A stretch of 64,000 nt of DNA from Plantago major (lineage: Eukaryota > Streptophyta > Magnoliopsida > Lamiales > Plantaginaceae): NCBI GenBank assembly GCA_026545765.1, contig CM048841.1, positions 6,731,145 through 6,795,144 on the forward strand. The letters are read 5' to 3'. The position numbers and the translations under genes are program-made. This document shows positions 1 to 11,206 of the stretch, piece by piece (the first letter of the stretch is position 1; the number at the start of each line of letters is the position of its first letter). Below the pieces are notes generated by a model. It had not been told where the DNA came from. It did no database searches and worked only from the letters and a program-made list of their open reading frames with translations.

Positions 1-2368
1 CCATTAGTTGAGGGACGTGGCGCGAAGGCTATAAGAATCAAATTTCCCCGTCCTGCGTCCGCTGTTGTGATAGCGGATGAATTTGGAGAGCTGAATACGG
101 ACGGACTTCTTCCTACATGTCCGTCAAAGGTTAAGGCGGATGACATTCCTGAATGGAGGCGGAAGTGGGAGATCCCTGAGTCCGTAGAAATCATGGTTTC
201 CGAGCCCGGGCATGCATTTTACAACCCGCCCGCCGGGTACATGTGCGTGCACGAGGTAGCTTTTTCCTGTGGATGGAAGATCCCCATTGCACCGGAGCTG
301 AAGCACATTCTGAACCACATTGGGATTGGTCCGAGTCAGGTTATCCCAAAGTCCTTGGGTAACCTCATTTGCTTCGTGATTTTTTGTAAGAAGAAAGGGC
401 AGCCAGTGAATTTTGAAAACTTTAGGCAGCTCTTTCATGTTTCCTTCAGTCCGGGGAATCCCCTTTTCTATACTTTTGTAAATAGAAAACCTTACAACTT
501 CATCTCGGACTCCATTTCATCTTTGGGATCGAAATGGTGGGACAATTACATTTTCGTGCGGATGGCCCTGAAACCTGCGACGTCCGAGAGGCAGCGAGAA
601 CAATGGGGGCTGCCGATAAAGTTCCTAAGGGAGAACATCCCGGATTGGCGCCCCCTCTCGAAGAACGTTGCTCCGTGGGTGGCGGCGATCCACAAAAAGA
701 ATAACCCGCCTACTTATCCGTTCCACGGATTGATCTGTCAGCCACTTCCCTACTTGTGCGGACTGACAGATGCAGTGGAAGTTGGAGGGAAGACGGACTT
801 TAGTAAGGATTTTTTTACTTGACAATTTGTGCTCTTTCTTCTTCGGAGTGGTTTGTTTCGATCTCGTATATCTGCAATTTCTGGTAATCCTTCCTTAGTT
901 TATCTATATCTGACGCCTTTATTCTATTGCGCAGCTCACTGGTTCGAGTACATAATGTCTATGCTCCGTGAAAAGAAAAGGTTGCAGAGGGAGCAGCAAG
1001 TCCTGGAGGTCGCCGCTGGTCAGAGGACCAAAATCATCAACACTTCCGCGGGTCTTCCTATGGCGGATCCGAAGAATGCCGCAGTGTTTGCCGCAGAGGA
1101 GGAAAGGTGGAATAAGGCCGGAGAGGATTCACAGGCCTTGGCAGTGCCCAACAAGGGCAAAGCCCCTGCCACTCGGAGCACCACTGCTTCTAAGTCCCAG
1201 GCTTCCGCAGCTCCGGCACCACAGCGGGAGGTGTTGATGCGGGACGCCAAAACCTCGGGACGTAAGAGGGGAGCAACCTCGGAGTCTCCTCCTGCAGCAA
1301 AGAGACAGCAACTGTCCGCTGTCTTGCCTGTTGACCAAGTTGCTCTTGATAAGGAGTATGAGCGGGCTCGCGGACTCCCTGAGGTTGAGCGGGTTGGAGG
1401 GCTGGATGAGCTACACCAGCGGGTAAGTATCCTTTCCATGGTTTCCTTGGCTTTTTCTTAGTATAAAAAATGTAACTTATATCCTTGCGGACCTCTTGCA
1501 GCTCGGATGTTTCGTCAGGGCCATGCAATGGAAGGCCGGCGAATGCGCTACTATTGAGGAGGACCTGCACAAGGCTGTGGCCACATCCGCGGATGAGGCG
1601 GAGAAGGTGAAGCAGTTACAGATGCAGCTGAAAGAGCACGAAGTGAAGTTCCATAAGTTGAGGACCAGCTGGGAAGAAATCAAGGCAGAGCTCGACTGGC
1701 AGGAGAACTTTGTCAGCAAGTCGATGCAGGCTTTCTTGGATTCCAAGGATATGCTACTTGGAGGCCTCCAATATGCCCGTCTTCAGGCTGGTCGCAACTT
1801 CATGGAGTCTGACTCCTTTAAGTTATTCATGGCGGACAAATCCAATGCCTCCCGCCTGGATGGGTTCACGTCCGCTATCGGGCAGCTGCAGTCCAAGGGA
1901 CTACTTCCACCGGACTTCGACTGGAAGGCGGAAGGGTTGATCCCTTCTGCGGACGCTAATTGTGTGGAGGTTCCTGTCGACAGTGTCTCGGACGAACAGT
2001 TCGCCGCGTGTGAGTTTGCGGAACTAGTCACTGAGGAGGGTGAGATCGAGATTCAAAATGGCGGGCCCTTCCTCCCGAGGTGGGTCCCGGACGCCCTCCG
2101 AAAGGTATGCTTTGTACCTTTCGATAATTACCGGGCTTTCCTAAAGAAGTGGTTCTTCCTGCCTGCCCGGGTCGTTGGCCTTCCCGCGGATTTCAACTTG
2201 TTCGATCTTGTTGAATCCCTCGCTGCGCAAGTCGTCTCGAACATGCCCTCTGTCGATCCGCCCCAAGCTGGTGAAGCTGGTCCGAGCCAAGTCGATCAAG
2301 TGAGAAGTCCGGTATGCCCTGCTGAAATTCTCAGACTTGAATTTTTCTGTTGGATTTGTATCTTTTGA
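1..2368 (+). CDS. Antisense extra gene of the gypsy element, three exons, 5' end outside window
   Basis: Probable exons are 1-802, 935-1422 and 1502-2368. The frame is open from base 1, so the true start is upstream. The first intron (803-934) begins GTAAGG and ends GCAG. The second (1423-1501) begins GTAAGT and ends TTGCAG. The reading frame continues across both. The first exon resembles the plant domain catalogued as putative gypsy-type transposon (Transposase_28 type). The second is basic and Ala/Ser/Lys rich, and the third has a long coiled coil (about 1560-1740). A possible further donor (GTGAGA, near 2300) would remove the hydrophobic tail, so the stop is uncertain. The function of such antisense genes is unknown. 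It runs opposite to gag-pol and appears largely intact, unlike the pol genes. Confidence 0.72.
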
Positions 2369-2724
2369 TGGCGTGGAATGTCACCCTATACTATTGTTTT
2401 GATTCGTATTTAACCGAGGAGCTAAACCTCCTATGCTTCCGAATTATTACTTGCTCTCTTCTCTGCTTCCTTTTTATCTGTCGTTCATATGTTGAGTTAT
2501 CATAAATTACACATCTCTTAAGAGCATGGATCGCTGTAGATGGCGTCCGATGTAGAAATCAAACCATCATCTTTCCGATCCTCGGACCGTTCGTTTTTTG
2601 GGATGCGTAATTCTTCTAGAAGGAGGAAGGTGAAACAGTGAAATAGTCTTTATTGCTGCGTCTTTTCATCTTCCCAGTCGTCGGATTTGTGACACATGGC
2701 GTGATCGCAAAGATCCATCGCTAC

Positions 2725-2732
2725 TATAAATA
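2725..2732 (+). promoter_or_regulatory. TATA box ahead of the second antisense gene
   Basis: TATAAATA lies about 100 bases before the ATG at 2830, a normal plant distance for a short leader. It suggests the small downstream reading frame has its own promoter. Confidence 0.45.
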
Positions 2733-2829
2733 AGACTATGGTAACTCCTCCTTTCTTACTGTTTTACTTTTCACCAATCTTTCCTTGTTTACCACCTTCA
2801 GCCTTCCAAAAAAGCCAGCGTTCTCCAGG

Positions 2830-3111
2830 ATGTCGGAATCTGATGACGAGGAATATCAGCATTGGGTAAACTGTGCTTGTGGGCACATGCATCCGCCGAT
2901 TTATCCGGGTAGAGGGACCCTTAATGACCCAATCATTCTTGATTTTGAAGGCGATCCTCCTCGATGTCCGGGAATAGCTAGGAGGTTAGCCGAGGAAGAG
3001 AGGGAGCGGATGCTGAAGTTGATCCGTAGGAGGATCCGAATGCAGCAGCAAGCTCGTCAGGACCGAGGTGGTGGCTCGGAGTCCCAAGTCTCGACTTCCG
3101 GAATCTGGTGA
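2830..3111 (+). CDS. Small second antisense gene of the gypsy element, 93 aa, unknown function
   Basis: The ATG at 2830 opens a 93-codon frame with an acidic start (MSESDDEEYQHW). A Cys/His patch follows (CACGHMH, about residues 16-22), then a strongly basic, Arg/Gln-rich helical segment (about residues 58-80). I do not recognise a family. It has the same orientation as the spliced antisense gene to its left and is preceded by a TATA box at 2725, so it could be a second transcription unit. It could also be a last exon of the upstream gene, since an acceptor-like TTCAG lies near 2800. The frame extends upstream of 2830 without a stop to 2785, but the ATG is the better start. Confidence 0.5.
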   Translation: MSESDDEEYQHWVNCACGHMHPPIYPGRGTLNDPIILDFEGDPPRCPGIARRLAEEERERMLKLIRRRIRMQQQARQDRGGGSESQVSTSGIW

Positions 3112-3459
3112 AGGAACAAGGCGGGGTATGCCCCGTAGAAGTGTATATATATCCTCGGACCTTTCCAGATTGTACCTTCCGTATGTAAATGTTCGGATAA
3201 TTTTATCTATAAAATTCGAACTACTTTTCATCGGATGAGATCGCCACCGTTTTCTCGTTCATGCTTCGTCGGATTATGTTTTTGCACTTATTTTCGTAAG
3301 GCGATTATCAAACTCAAACTTCGGACGTGATTAATGGGCTTGTTTGGGTTTGGTTGGATAACTCAACTGACCCAACACTGTTCAACCCGAACGGGTGGCT
3401 CAAGCCCATTGCTGACGTCAATCTGTTGGCGTGGCGGACGCTGATTGGTTGGAGTGATC

Positions 3460-3468
3460 TATAAAAAG
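3460..3468 (+). promoter_or_regulatory. TATA box with upstream CAAT-like motif
   Basis: TATAAAAAG is preceded by GATTGGTTGG about 17 bases upstream and followed at 3534 by an ATG that opens only 17 codons. This may be a third antisense promoter, or a leader for a transcript spliced further right. No product can be assigned. Confidence 0.35.
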
Positions 3469-3858
3469 ACACGACCCCAGTGCCAAAACCATGTAAACTG
3501 ATCCCAAACTTTTCTTTTTCTATCTTTGGCGTCATGGCTTGTAAATCATCGAAGCTGGATCTCTTCTCTTTTCTTCCCATCCTACTTTAGTGCCTCAAAT
3601 CTCTCTTGAATTGGCACCGGTTTCCTAATTTCGAGAGAGTTTGAGTCTCTAAAGCCGGTTAGGCGGAAATCTTTGTCTGTCTGCACTTTGCTCTCCCTGG
3701 ACACTGGATCTACGTCACCATGTTTTGGTGGTATCATGAGGGATTCCGTCATGTTTAACCATTTTCCTTTGTGCAGGTAGATCGAGTTCCTTGCTTCCGC
3801 GGGATCTGTACGTTCCGCTTGATATGGAAGAAGCTTTTCCTGACGGGTGAATGAGTTT

Positions 3859-3929
3859 CGATGGGAGATGACGTATCTCCGGACAAGGACGGGAGAATAG
3901 TCTTGATGGGAGATGACGTATCTCCGGAG
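3859..3929. repeat. Duplicated palindromic ACGT-core motif
   Basis: The 23-base block at 3859-3881 recurs at 3907-3929. Its core GGAGATGACGTATCTCC is a near-palindrome around GACGT, the core bound by plant bZIP factors. The two copies are 48 bases apart. Confidence 0.55.
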
Positions 3930-4267
3930 ACTTTCTCTTCAGTTTATGTATCTTTATCCGTATATCCGGATAAAGATCCGAGATAGTAAATTGTGCATAT
4001 AACATTATGTATAATTCGTCTTTGTATGAATAAAATTCATTGCTTGCCTTTTCTTGTCAGTTGAACGTTAAATCTCAGATGCATGAATTGAAAGATCATG
4101 AATTGAAAGATAGAAGTTGTATTGATTTGCCGGAAATTCAATTACAACTTGCGGTCTCTATGGCCAATGACAAAAGGATCAAAAAACAGAACTGACGGAG
4201 TTCCGTGTAATAGATAGTTGGAATCTGAGATGACCAATCGACCTGACGGAGATTCGCATAGTCATCT

Positions 4268-4341
4268 CTATGCGTAGAACTTCTGAAGGTTTCTGGCATT
4301 CCACGTACGCTTGAGTGGGTGTCCGTGCTCATCTTCTAATT
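4268..4341 (-). pseudogene. Terminal codons of gypsy integrase, cut off by the copia insertion
   Basis: Read on the minus strand after removal of the copia element and one TAATT copy, the integrase frame from 20553 onward continues here. It ends at a TAG at 4268-4270. The continuation stays in frame for about 25 codons and has the basic and aromatic make-up typical of a plant gypsy integrase C-terminus. This proves that the pieces at 4268-4341 and 20553-27491 belong to the same element. Confidence 0.85.
4337..4341. repeat. Target-site duplication TAATT, left copy
   Basis: TAATT abuts the first base of the left copia LTR at 4342. An identical TAATT abuts the last base of the right LTR. Confidence 0.92.
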
Positions 4342-6049
4342 TGTTGGTCCAGATAACGGCAAAGTAAAAGACTAGGGGGGGTGAATAGTCTTTTAAAACT
4401 TTTGTCGATAAAAACTATTTCTCAGATATCTGAATAGATATCTGATACTTAGAATCAGAGCGCGGAAGACTTAATAAAGATAAGTGCAGAAACAGTTAAT
4501 ATGTGTGTGTGTGTTGCTGAAATGTAAATACAGAAAGGTAAATAACACAGCAAGTATAGTGGTATCTGGAGGTGGCGTAATCCTCCAACTAATCCACTTC
4601 GGTCTATCAGAGACCTAGAATTCACTAGAACAGATAATTGAGTTCTCCTTACAATAGACCTATTCTAAGATTCTTAAACAATTGGTTCCCAACCAAATGT
4701 TCCCCCTGAGTTGTTCCCCGGCTTTCACAGCCAAGTACTTCCTATACTCAGAAACCTTTGAGTTATTCGCTAGCTTCCCAAGCTAAGTACTTCCTATACT
4801 CAATAACCTTGGAGTTATTCCTTAGTTTCCCAAATCAAGTACTTCCTATACTCCGGTAACCTTGGAGTTATTCCCTGATTTTTCAAACTAAGTACTTCCT
4901 GTACTCCACGCCAGTTATGATATTGGTTTTGGTTTGAGTTGTCAGATGAGCTTCTTTAATAACTTATTCAGTTATTCAGATAGCTCTGTGAATCAAGGTA
5001 CTTAATACACTTTACAGCGTATGGTATCTTGTTCGATTTTACTGACCCAAGTCTTATGATATCTGTTAAAGAGAATGAATCTCAGATAGTTGATCTTTTG
5101 ATTCAACTCCTTCACAGATAGCTTTGCTTGTTTAGGATCAGGACACTTAGAACTTCAGTGTTACTCAAGATCAAATGCTTTGGTCGCAACAGAAAGCTTT
5201 GTGAGTAAGTAAGTTGCTTTGAGAGTAAGATGTTCAGCGTATGTCGTGTGTCTAAGGTGTCTTCTCAAGCAGTCTAAGTGTTGATATTTATAGATGAATT
5301 TGAGTGCCGTTTGAATAGTATCCGTTAGGCTCAAATTCAAACTATTGATATCTGTATAGTATCAGTAGCGCTTTTGTCTTCTTCTTGAGGTCGCTGCTTT
5401 TATTCGCATATCTCCGTCTGCATTAAATGTATTGTACTATACTTTTTGTCCTGTAGTGTCAACGGAACTATGCTTTGTATCAGAGACTAGTGTTGTCTGA
5501 TTCTTTGCACGTCCTTATCTTCAATCTTCAGATACCACTTATTTATTGAAACATCTTTGTTTGCAATATATATTTCTTTTTCAGAAATGTGGTTAATGCT
5601 CAAGGTATCTGAGAATAGATATCTGTGGACACTTTCCTTGTTTTCAGATATGTCTCTTATTTCTCAGATATCTCTTGTGACACAGTTTGTTTGATACTAT
5701 TCGTGTCTTCAAGATATCTGGCTAAGGTATCTGAACAATGTTTCCAAGAATCTTGCAGTTTTCTTCAAGTCTTCAATGTCGTTGAGCTTGTTCTTCTTGG
5801 ATGTCTTCTTCTTGGTCTTCTCTTCATAAAATAAAAATTACATTTTGAGACCTAACATCCTATACAAGATTAGCTAGACTATCATACTTAGTGGGTTTCC
5901 TCTTTTACAATGTTCAAGTGAACCAAGAGTACTAATCACCTTTGTGAGACTAAGATAGGTCATCATGTTGCTGATCAAAACTAAACAGATATTCTTAACA
6001 AAATATCTAACAAAAATTCCTAACAAATTTCTCAAGAAATTTCCCAACA
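4342..6049 (-). repeat. Copia 3' LTR (left)
   Basis: The 1,708-bp LTR begins TGTTGGTCC and ends TTCCCAACA on the + strand. On the minus strand a TATA motif (CTATAAATA, 5285-5293) marks the promoter. A tandem repeat (4734-4906) lies downstream in the leader half. The palindromic motif GATATC within TCTGA contexts recurs many times. Confidence 0.92.
4734..4906. repeat. 52-bp tandem repeat in copia LTR, four copies
   Basis: The word AGTACTTCCT recurs at about 4734, 4786, 4838 and 4891, giving a 52-53 bp period. The matching array in the other LTR is at about 19229-19401. It lies downstream of the LTR TATA box, so in the transcribed leader. Confidence 0.8.
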
Positions 6050-6064
6050 AATTTCCCCCTTTTT
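6050..6064 (-). other. Copia polypurine tract
   Basis: Directly next to the 3' LTR the minus strand reads AAAAAGGGGGAAATT. This is the expected plus-strand priming site. Confidence 0.85.
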
Positions 6065-6435
6065 GATCAATCAACGATGACTATCTTACCTATTACAAAT
6101 CTGGATGAGTGAACAATCCAACACTTAATCTTTTCTTAAGATCTTCAAATTAATTTAATTAAGTGCAGAAAGTAGACATCAACCAAATCACAAGGTGTGA
6201 TCTTTGCTGACAAGTTATCTTTTATAGAATACTATCTGAGAGTAAGTTCTTCAGATAAGTTACAAATAAAGATTACAGATAACTTCAATACATGATACAG
6301 TTAAGCTCAGCCAGCAAAAATACAAAACTACATAGTAAATTAGGACAACAGGAGTGACCAAGCTCCAAGTAAACATCCTAATAAACTAGTCTTCAAGTCT
6401 TCAACTCTTCAAGTCTTCAACAGTGTTTCTGTGGA

Positions 6436-7833
6436 TCAGTCTGCAAATTTCCTATCTCCAAACCTTTTGATGTCATCAGAATAGTCATAGAGAAGAGTTC
6501 TGACAAGCATCTCTGTGTCTCTGGCAAATCCACAGACCTCTTTGTAGGTTTTGGTAGGATTTTTCTTGGCAAAATGCTTGACCCACAGATACTTTCCCCA
6601 CTTCCAGACATGCTCTATTCTGATATCTGAAAGCTTGAAGTATTCATAGATAATCTTCAGATATCTGATCTCACCCTTGTATTGATCTTCTGTCAGATAG
6701 AATGACTCATAGGGTTCCACAGCGAGTCTTGCTCTTGTGCCTGTTCCAGTAATGTTCAGAATTTTGTGCACATCATCTGGCTTTCCATATGGACATTCAT
6801 CAGAGAGGTCCTTTCTCATGGCTTCAGTTCTCTTGACAACTTCAAAATCCAACCATGCTTTGATGTGATTGGTGTTGATCAAGGTAGGTTTATCTTTTCT
6901 CCATGCCAAAAGTTGTTTATGGATTGGTTCTGGAAATCTTGAATTTACCAATAGATGCTTAAGTTCCAGAATCCAATAGCCATTTTTCTGATTGATGCAC
7001 CTGTAGACAGAGGAATCATTGTCATACTTCACATACTCAATTTTGGCTTCTTCTGGCCTGAGTGGAAGTTGACTTTGTCTTTGCTCAGCTCTCAGTCTGT
7101 TCCTTCTCTGTCTTGAATTCTCTTTGGGGTTGTTGCTTGAAGAACCACCATCCTGGATATACTTGGTATTTCCAGAGGGTGTTTTAGCTGCTAGGGGCTT
7201 TGCAGCTATGGGCTCAGTTAGGCTTTCAATTTTCCTTTTTCTGTGAAGAGGAACTTCATCTTCATCAGCTTCCTCATCATCATCAAGATTAGATCTTGTG
7301 AGAGTTTTACAGCCTTCTTCATTGCCCTGGGACTTGATTTGACCTTCTTCTTCTTCAGAAGATTCATCAATCCCTTTAACTTGTCTTCTCCTTGGAGCCT
7401 TGGTACTCCTTAGAGGTTTCTGTGCCATGGCCCTTGTTATCATTTTGGTTCCTTCAGTAGGTTTCTGGGAAGCAGCTACTATTTGCAAAGCAGCTTGGCT
7501 TGAGGAGGGTTCATTGATTCTGAGTGGTGGCTGGGAAGTTTTTCTTCTTCCTTTCTGAGCCGCACCAGCTCCAGATCTCTTTTTGTTTGCTTCTCCTTCT
7601 TCCCATTCCCCCTGACTTTGAGGTCCAGATTTGTACATTCTTTCCCCCTTAGTCATTGTTGGCTGACTCAATCTCATAAAGGAATCTGAGAGAGAGTTGA
7701 AGTGCCCTTGTAAATAATTATAGGCAGTGACCAACTTCTGAAGTTCGGCTTTGAGCTCCTGATTTTGCTTGATAAGTCCATTGTCCTTATCAGTGAGCTC
7801 TGCCAATGGGCCTAGGATGGCATCTGCTTCCAA
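6436..7833 (-). pseudogene. Copia extra gene, C-terminal part (465 codons)
   Basis: This is the last block of the extra gene between pol and the 3' LTR, ending about 390 bases before the LTR. It starts with a Leu/Glu-rich probable coiled coil (first 50 residues). A long charged region of low complexity follows, with acidic runs and Lys/Arg-rich patches that look like nuclear localisation signals. The final part (about residues 270-465) is folded-looking and rich in Trp, Tyr and Lys. No family is recognised. Its frame overlaps the block to its right, and a one-base shift near 7790-7860 separates the two, so the gene is probably broken there. Same strand as pol. Confidence 0.55.
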
Positions 7834-9454
7834 AGATGTAACTTGCCTCTTGAAAAGCTTTTTCAGCTAAAGACGCATCATCGTCCCTTATCATTCCCAG
7901 GTCTTTCTGAGCAATGACTATGCTAGTTGTTCTCTGAGTGATGAGCTCAGTGAACTTTCTCATTTCAGAGGGGACGGAGGCAATTGCTTCCTTGTTCTGT
8001 GAAGACATCTCCTTTTTAAGTTGTGTCAGTACTTGACACCTGTTCATGTATTCATGGGAGTGGACGTTTGGCAGTTTGCTGAATATTGTAGGAGCAATCA
8101 GCTTCCTTTTCAAGTGAGAAACCACTAGATGTTCATTGCGGTGTTCTGCCAAAGTCTTGTCTTCTTCATCATCTGAGTAATCAGCCCAGTGATCTTCATC
8201 CTCTTGGACATTTTCATCGATTGTATCGAGTCCAGCAACCATCTCAGAGATTGGTTTCTTTCCTTTCTGGGAGGAGGATGGTACTTCTTTTGAAGATGAT
8301 GCAGCCTTAGCATCATGCTTGACTTCAGATACTTCTTCAGTATCGAGTTCTTTGGTGATATCATGCACAACATCCCGTAGCTCTTTAACCTCAGAGTAAG
8401 CAATCATCTCTTGCAGATATTGATCTTGTAGTTGATCTAGCTTATCTCTGGATCTAGCTATCTGGTCTTCCAGTTGAAGATGGAGCTGTTGTTCTTCTTC
8501 CAACAGTTGTCTGAGTTGAGCAGATCTGGTTTGAGTGTTTAATATTTTCTGATTGGTTTCTTCAGAAAGCTCAACTACTTGTTCAGTAGTAACTGCGTGT
8601 TGGTTAGAAGATGGATGAGTAGATTTCTGAGGCGATGGAGACGGAGATTTCTGTGAAGTCTTCTCAGTTTGCTTTTCAGCAGCTGAGGCATTGTTTCTCT
8701 GTGAAATTCCTCCGGTCCCTGGTGCAGGGGCATCATCATCATCCTTTTTATCATTATCATCCTTTTGGTGATGGTCAGTGGGAGGTTCATCAAAGTAATT
8801 TTCATTCATTTCTTCCTCCTCATCATCTTCAGATACAAGATTGATCACCTCCGGGAAAGTGATCTTCTGCCCATTAACTTCTTCTTGTTCAGAAGGTATA
8901 AATTGCAAAGTCTGGGGCAGGACTGGCTTGAATGCCATCTGTAATCTTGTCTGACCATCTGCCTGTTCGAAGGCATGTATCAAACTATGCGCCACTTCTT
9001 TGGAGAAATCCTTATGCAATAAGGTCGCAACTGTGTACTGTTCGATAGGGAACATTGCATGGATATATGTCTCCAAGTCAAGAGCTCGTGCTCGTCTGAT
9101 TGGTTGATCTGTGATTCTCAATATTTCAGAGAGATCAGAGCACCTTAACTTCTGCCATTTCTTGAAGCATTGAATATGCTTTGGCAGGGTGTGAGCTTTG
9201 AAGAAGTGAAGTAGGTCCCTTGTCTCTTCAATGGGAACCTGCTTTGCATCTGTTTGAGCCTGAAAGAAAGAGTTTTGAATGAGTTTCAAAACTTTGGTAG
9301 ATATCTGAGTAGAAGTGTAGTTTAGTTTCTGTGTTACCTGAGTAAGTACTTCAGGCTCAGAGACTTGTTCTACTGAGACAATTGGTGTCTCAGATATCTT
9401 GTTGTGAGGTGGAGACTTTGAAGTCTGGTTCTCAGCAACCTTTCTTTCTTGAAC
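7790..9454 (-). pseudogene. Copia extra gene, large central exon
   Basis: The frame is open for more than 550 codons. The acceptor CTCTCAG just right of 9454 marks the exon start. It encodes a hydrophilic protein: a moderately folded first third, then Asp/Glu runs (about 8720-8840), a Ser/Gln-rich linker and a long Gln/Glu/Leu coiled coil (about 8390-8550). No catalytic motif or membrane segment is seen. Neighbouring small exons lie to the right, and the C-terminal block lies to the left in a shifted frame. Extra genes at this position in Sireviruses have been called envelope-like, but nothing here supports a membrane protein. Confidence 0.55.
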
Positions 9455-9540
9455 CTGAGAGGAATACAATACTTAGGAAATAGTTTGAAAGAATCTATGC
9501 ATAAATATGCTTTTAATGAATTCTGATTTGTGCTACTTAC

Positions 9541-10435
9541 TTCCTCAAACGGAAGCTTAGATTCATTTTTCTCAAAAACTTGTGCAGTTTCTGGTGTTCT
9601 TTCAAGTGATGTTGCCTTGGGGGCTTCATCAATTTCCATTGATGCAGGGGAAGTAGCAACTTTATCCCCTTGCATTTCTACTTCTGAAATATCCTGTAAG
9701 TAGAAAGTATTGAATTTTAGAAGAGATAAAGGATAACCCAAGATGAAGAATACTTGTCACTTGATTGTCATATACCTTCTTGCTAGAAGGCTCAGTGATG
9801 TGTTCTTCAGAAACCTTGTTGGTCTCTGGGTTTGTCTCTGGCATTTCTACCTTATCTTCTTCCATCTCAGTTGGAGCCTGTTAGAAACATTTTTTAACAT
9901 GAATGAGCACGTTAACATTTTTACTGAAAAATTAGTTCTCTTTAAGAATCATTTACCTGTGGCACAGGCTCAGATTTTTCAAGAGTTGAGGTTTAAGGGA
10001 CCTCTTTTTCAGTATCTGAGGCAAGCTTCTCAGCTTCCTCTTGTTTCTGCGTTTCTAACTCAGCTTGTAACAATGAAATTCTTATGAGGTAACAAGATTT
10101 ATAAGTATAAGATTTTTCACAAGGTAAGAGTTAAACCAGTCATTTACCTGAGCAGTTTCAGGCTGATTGGTCTCTGGAACTTGTGACCTTTCTATACATT
10201 GGTCATCTTGTCCCAGTGCTGTTTCTTTGTTTGAAGTTTCTGGTACTTCACACCTTTCCTGAGTATGCAACTCAGTTGCCTCCCATGGTTGATCATTCTG
10301 AGTAGATGTCTCAGTTTGTTCCCTCTCAGTGAGTTGGGGAACCTGCTCATTTGCAGGATTTTCTTCAGCATACTGTATTGCTGGTAATTCGAAATGGAGT
10401 TCATTTACCATTTCATCAACCACTTGTGGCTATTT
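9541..10435 (-). pseudogene. Copia extra gene, run of short exons
   Basis: Three short blocks are bounded by good splice signals on the minus strand: 9541-9693 (donor GTAAGT), 9776-9877 (donor GTATAT) and 9957-10063 (donor GTAAAT). A longer block ends at 10148 (donor GTAAAT). Two of them are exact multiples of three (153 and 102 bases). All encode Glu/Pro/Thr/Gln-rich peptides with recurring PET words, so they look like copies of one ancestral exon. The 107-base block has an internal TAA, and two stops lie near 10436-10452, so the copy is decayed. Confidence 0.5.
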
Positions 10436-10447
10436 TGGTTGTTGTGT

Positions 10448-11206
10448 TTATGGTTGTTGTGGTTGTCTGGAAGCAGAAGATTGATCAGTAGAATGTTCTT
10501 CCAGATTTTTAGATGTGGCATTTCCATCAGCATCTGCCAGCACTAAAATACCACTCATCAGGGCTTTCTGAAGTTGTGCAAGAGAAACATTCCCTGATGA
10601 TATGTTTGCACCAACAACCTTTGCTATAGGTTCAGCAACCTGTGGTGTAGGTTCTTCTTCAGACACCATACCACCAGTTACTGTTTCAGTAACCTTAGCC
10701 CTCTTTGTTCTTTCTAGGACTTGAGAGATGACTAGTTCATCATCTTCATCGTCAGAGCTCTCATCAGCATTGGGAACTGATTGGTCCATTATTCCTGCGG
10801 TTTCTGCAGATAGGGCTTGGTGTTTTTCACCACTTTTGGCAGCATTTATGAGTTCATCAGCAAGGCTTTCTGCATTAGTCGCAACATTTCTGACAGCACT
10901 TTCTCTTGCTGAGTCTACTTGTTCAGTAGTTGATAACTCTTTTTTAGCATTGATGAGTTCATCTGCCTTTATCAGTTCATCGGCAATGCCTGCAGATATC
11001 TGAGAATCGAAAACCTCTTTGGGTGTGTCTTCTGATTTGCCAGCAGACTTCTTTCTTGAAGTTCTGGGCTTCTTGATCGCAACCTTTTCTTCAGATATCT
11101 TTTCAGATTTTCGCTTCTTAGAACCTTTCTGAGACCCAGTAACCTTTTTCATCAAATTTGTATACTCATATTTATAGAGTAGGTTACTGTTGGCTATTTC
11201 AGCCGT
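10448..11206 (-). pseudogene. Copia extra gene, basic middle part
   Basis: About 235 open codons lie on the minus strand. The start is a Lys/Arg/Ser-rich stretch with nuclear-localisation character (near 11040-11155). Repeated Ala/Asp/Glu/Leu segments with the words ADELI and NA follow, resembling short degenerate helix repeats. It is in frame with the block ending at 11207, separated by one TAG. It is also in frame with the Pro/Gln-rich stretch to its left, separated by a TAA and a TAG. The single stops look like C-to-T changes in Gln or Arg codons, as expected for a methylated, silenced element. Confidence 0.5.

Larger units (their letters stand above)
3112..4267. other. Non-coding part of the gypsy element between its antisense genes and the pol stop
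   Basis: No convincing gene is seen here. It contains a CAAT-like GATTGG and a TATA box (TATAAAAAG at 3460-3468, +) followed by an ATG at 3534 with only 17 codons. It also holds a duplicated ACGT-core motif at 3859-3929 and runs of pyrimidine-rich sequence. Confidence 0.6.

Noticed and set aside
124-438. Open frame on the minus strand opposite the antisense gypsy gene
   Set aside because: It mirrors a coding exon with intron structure on the + strand and has no domain, so it is a shadow frame.
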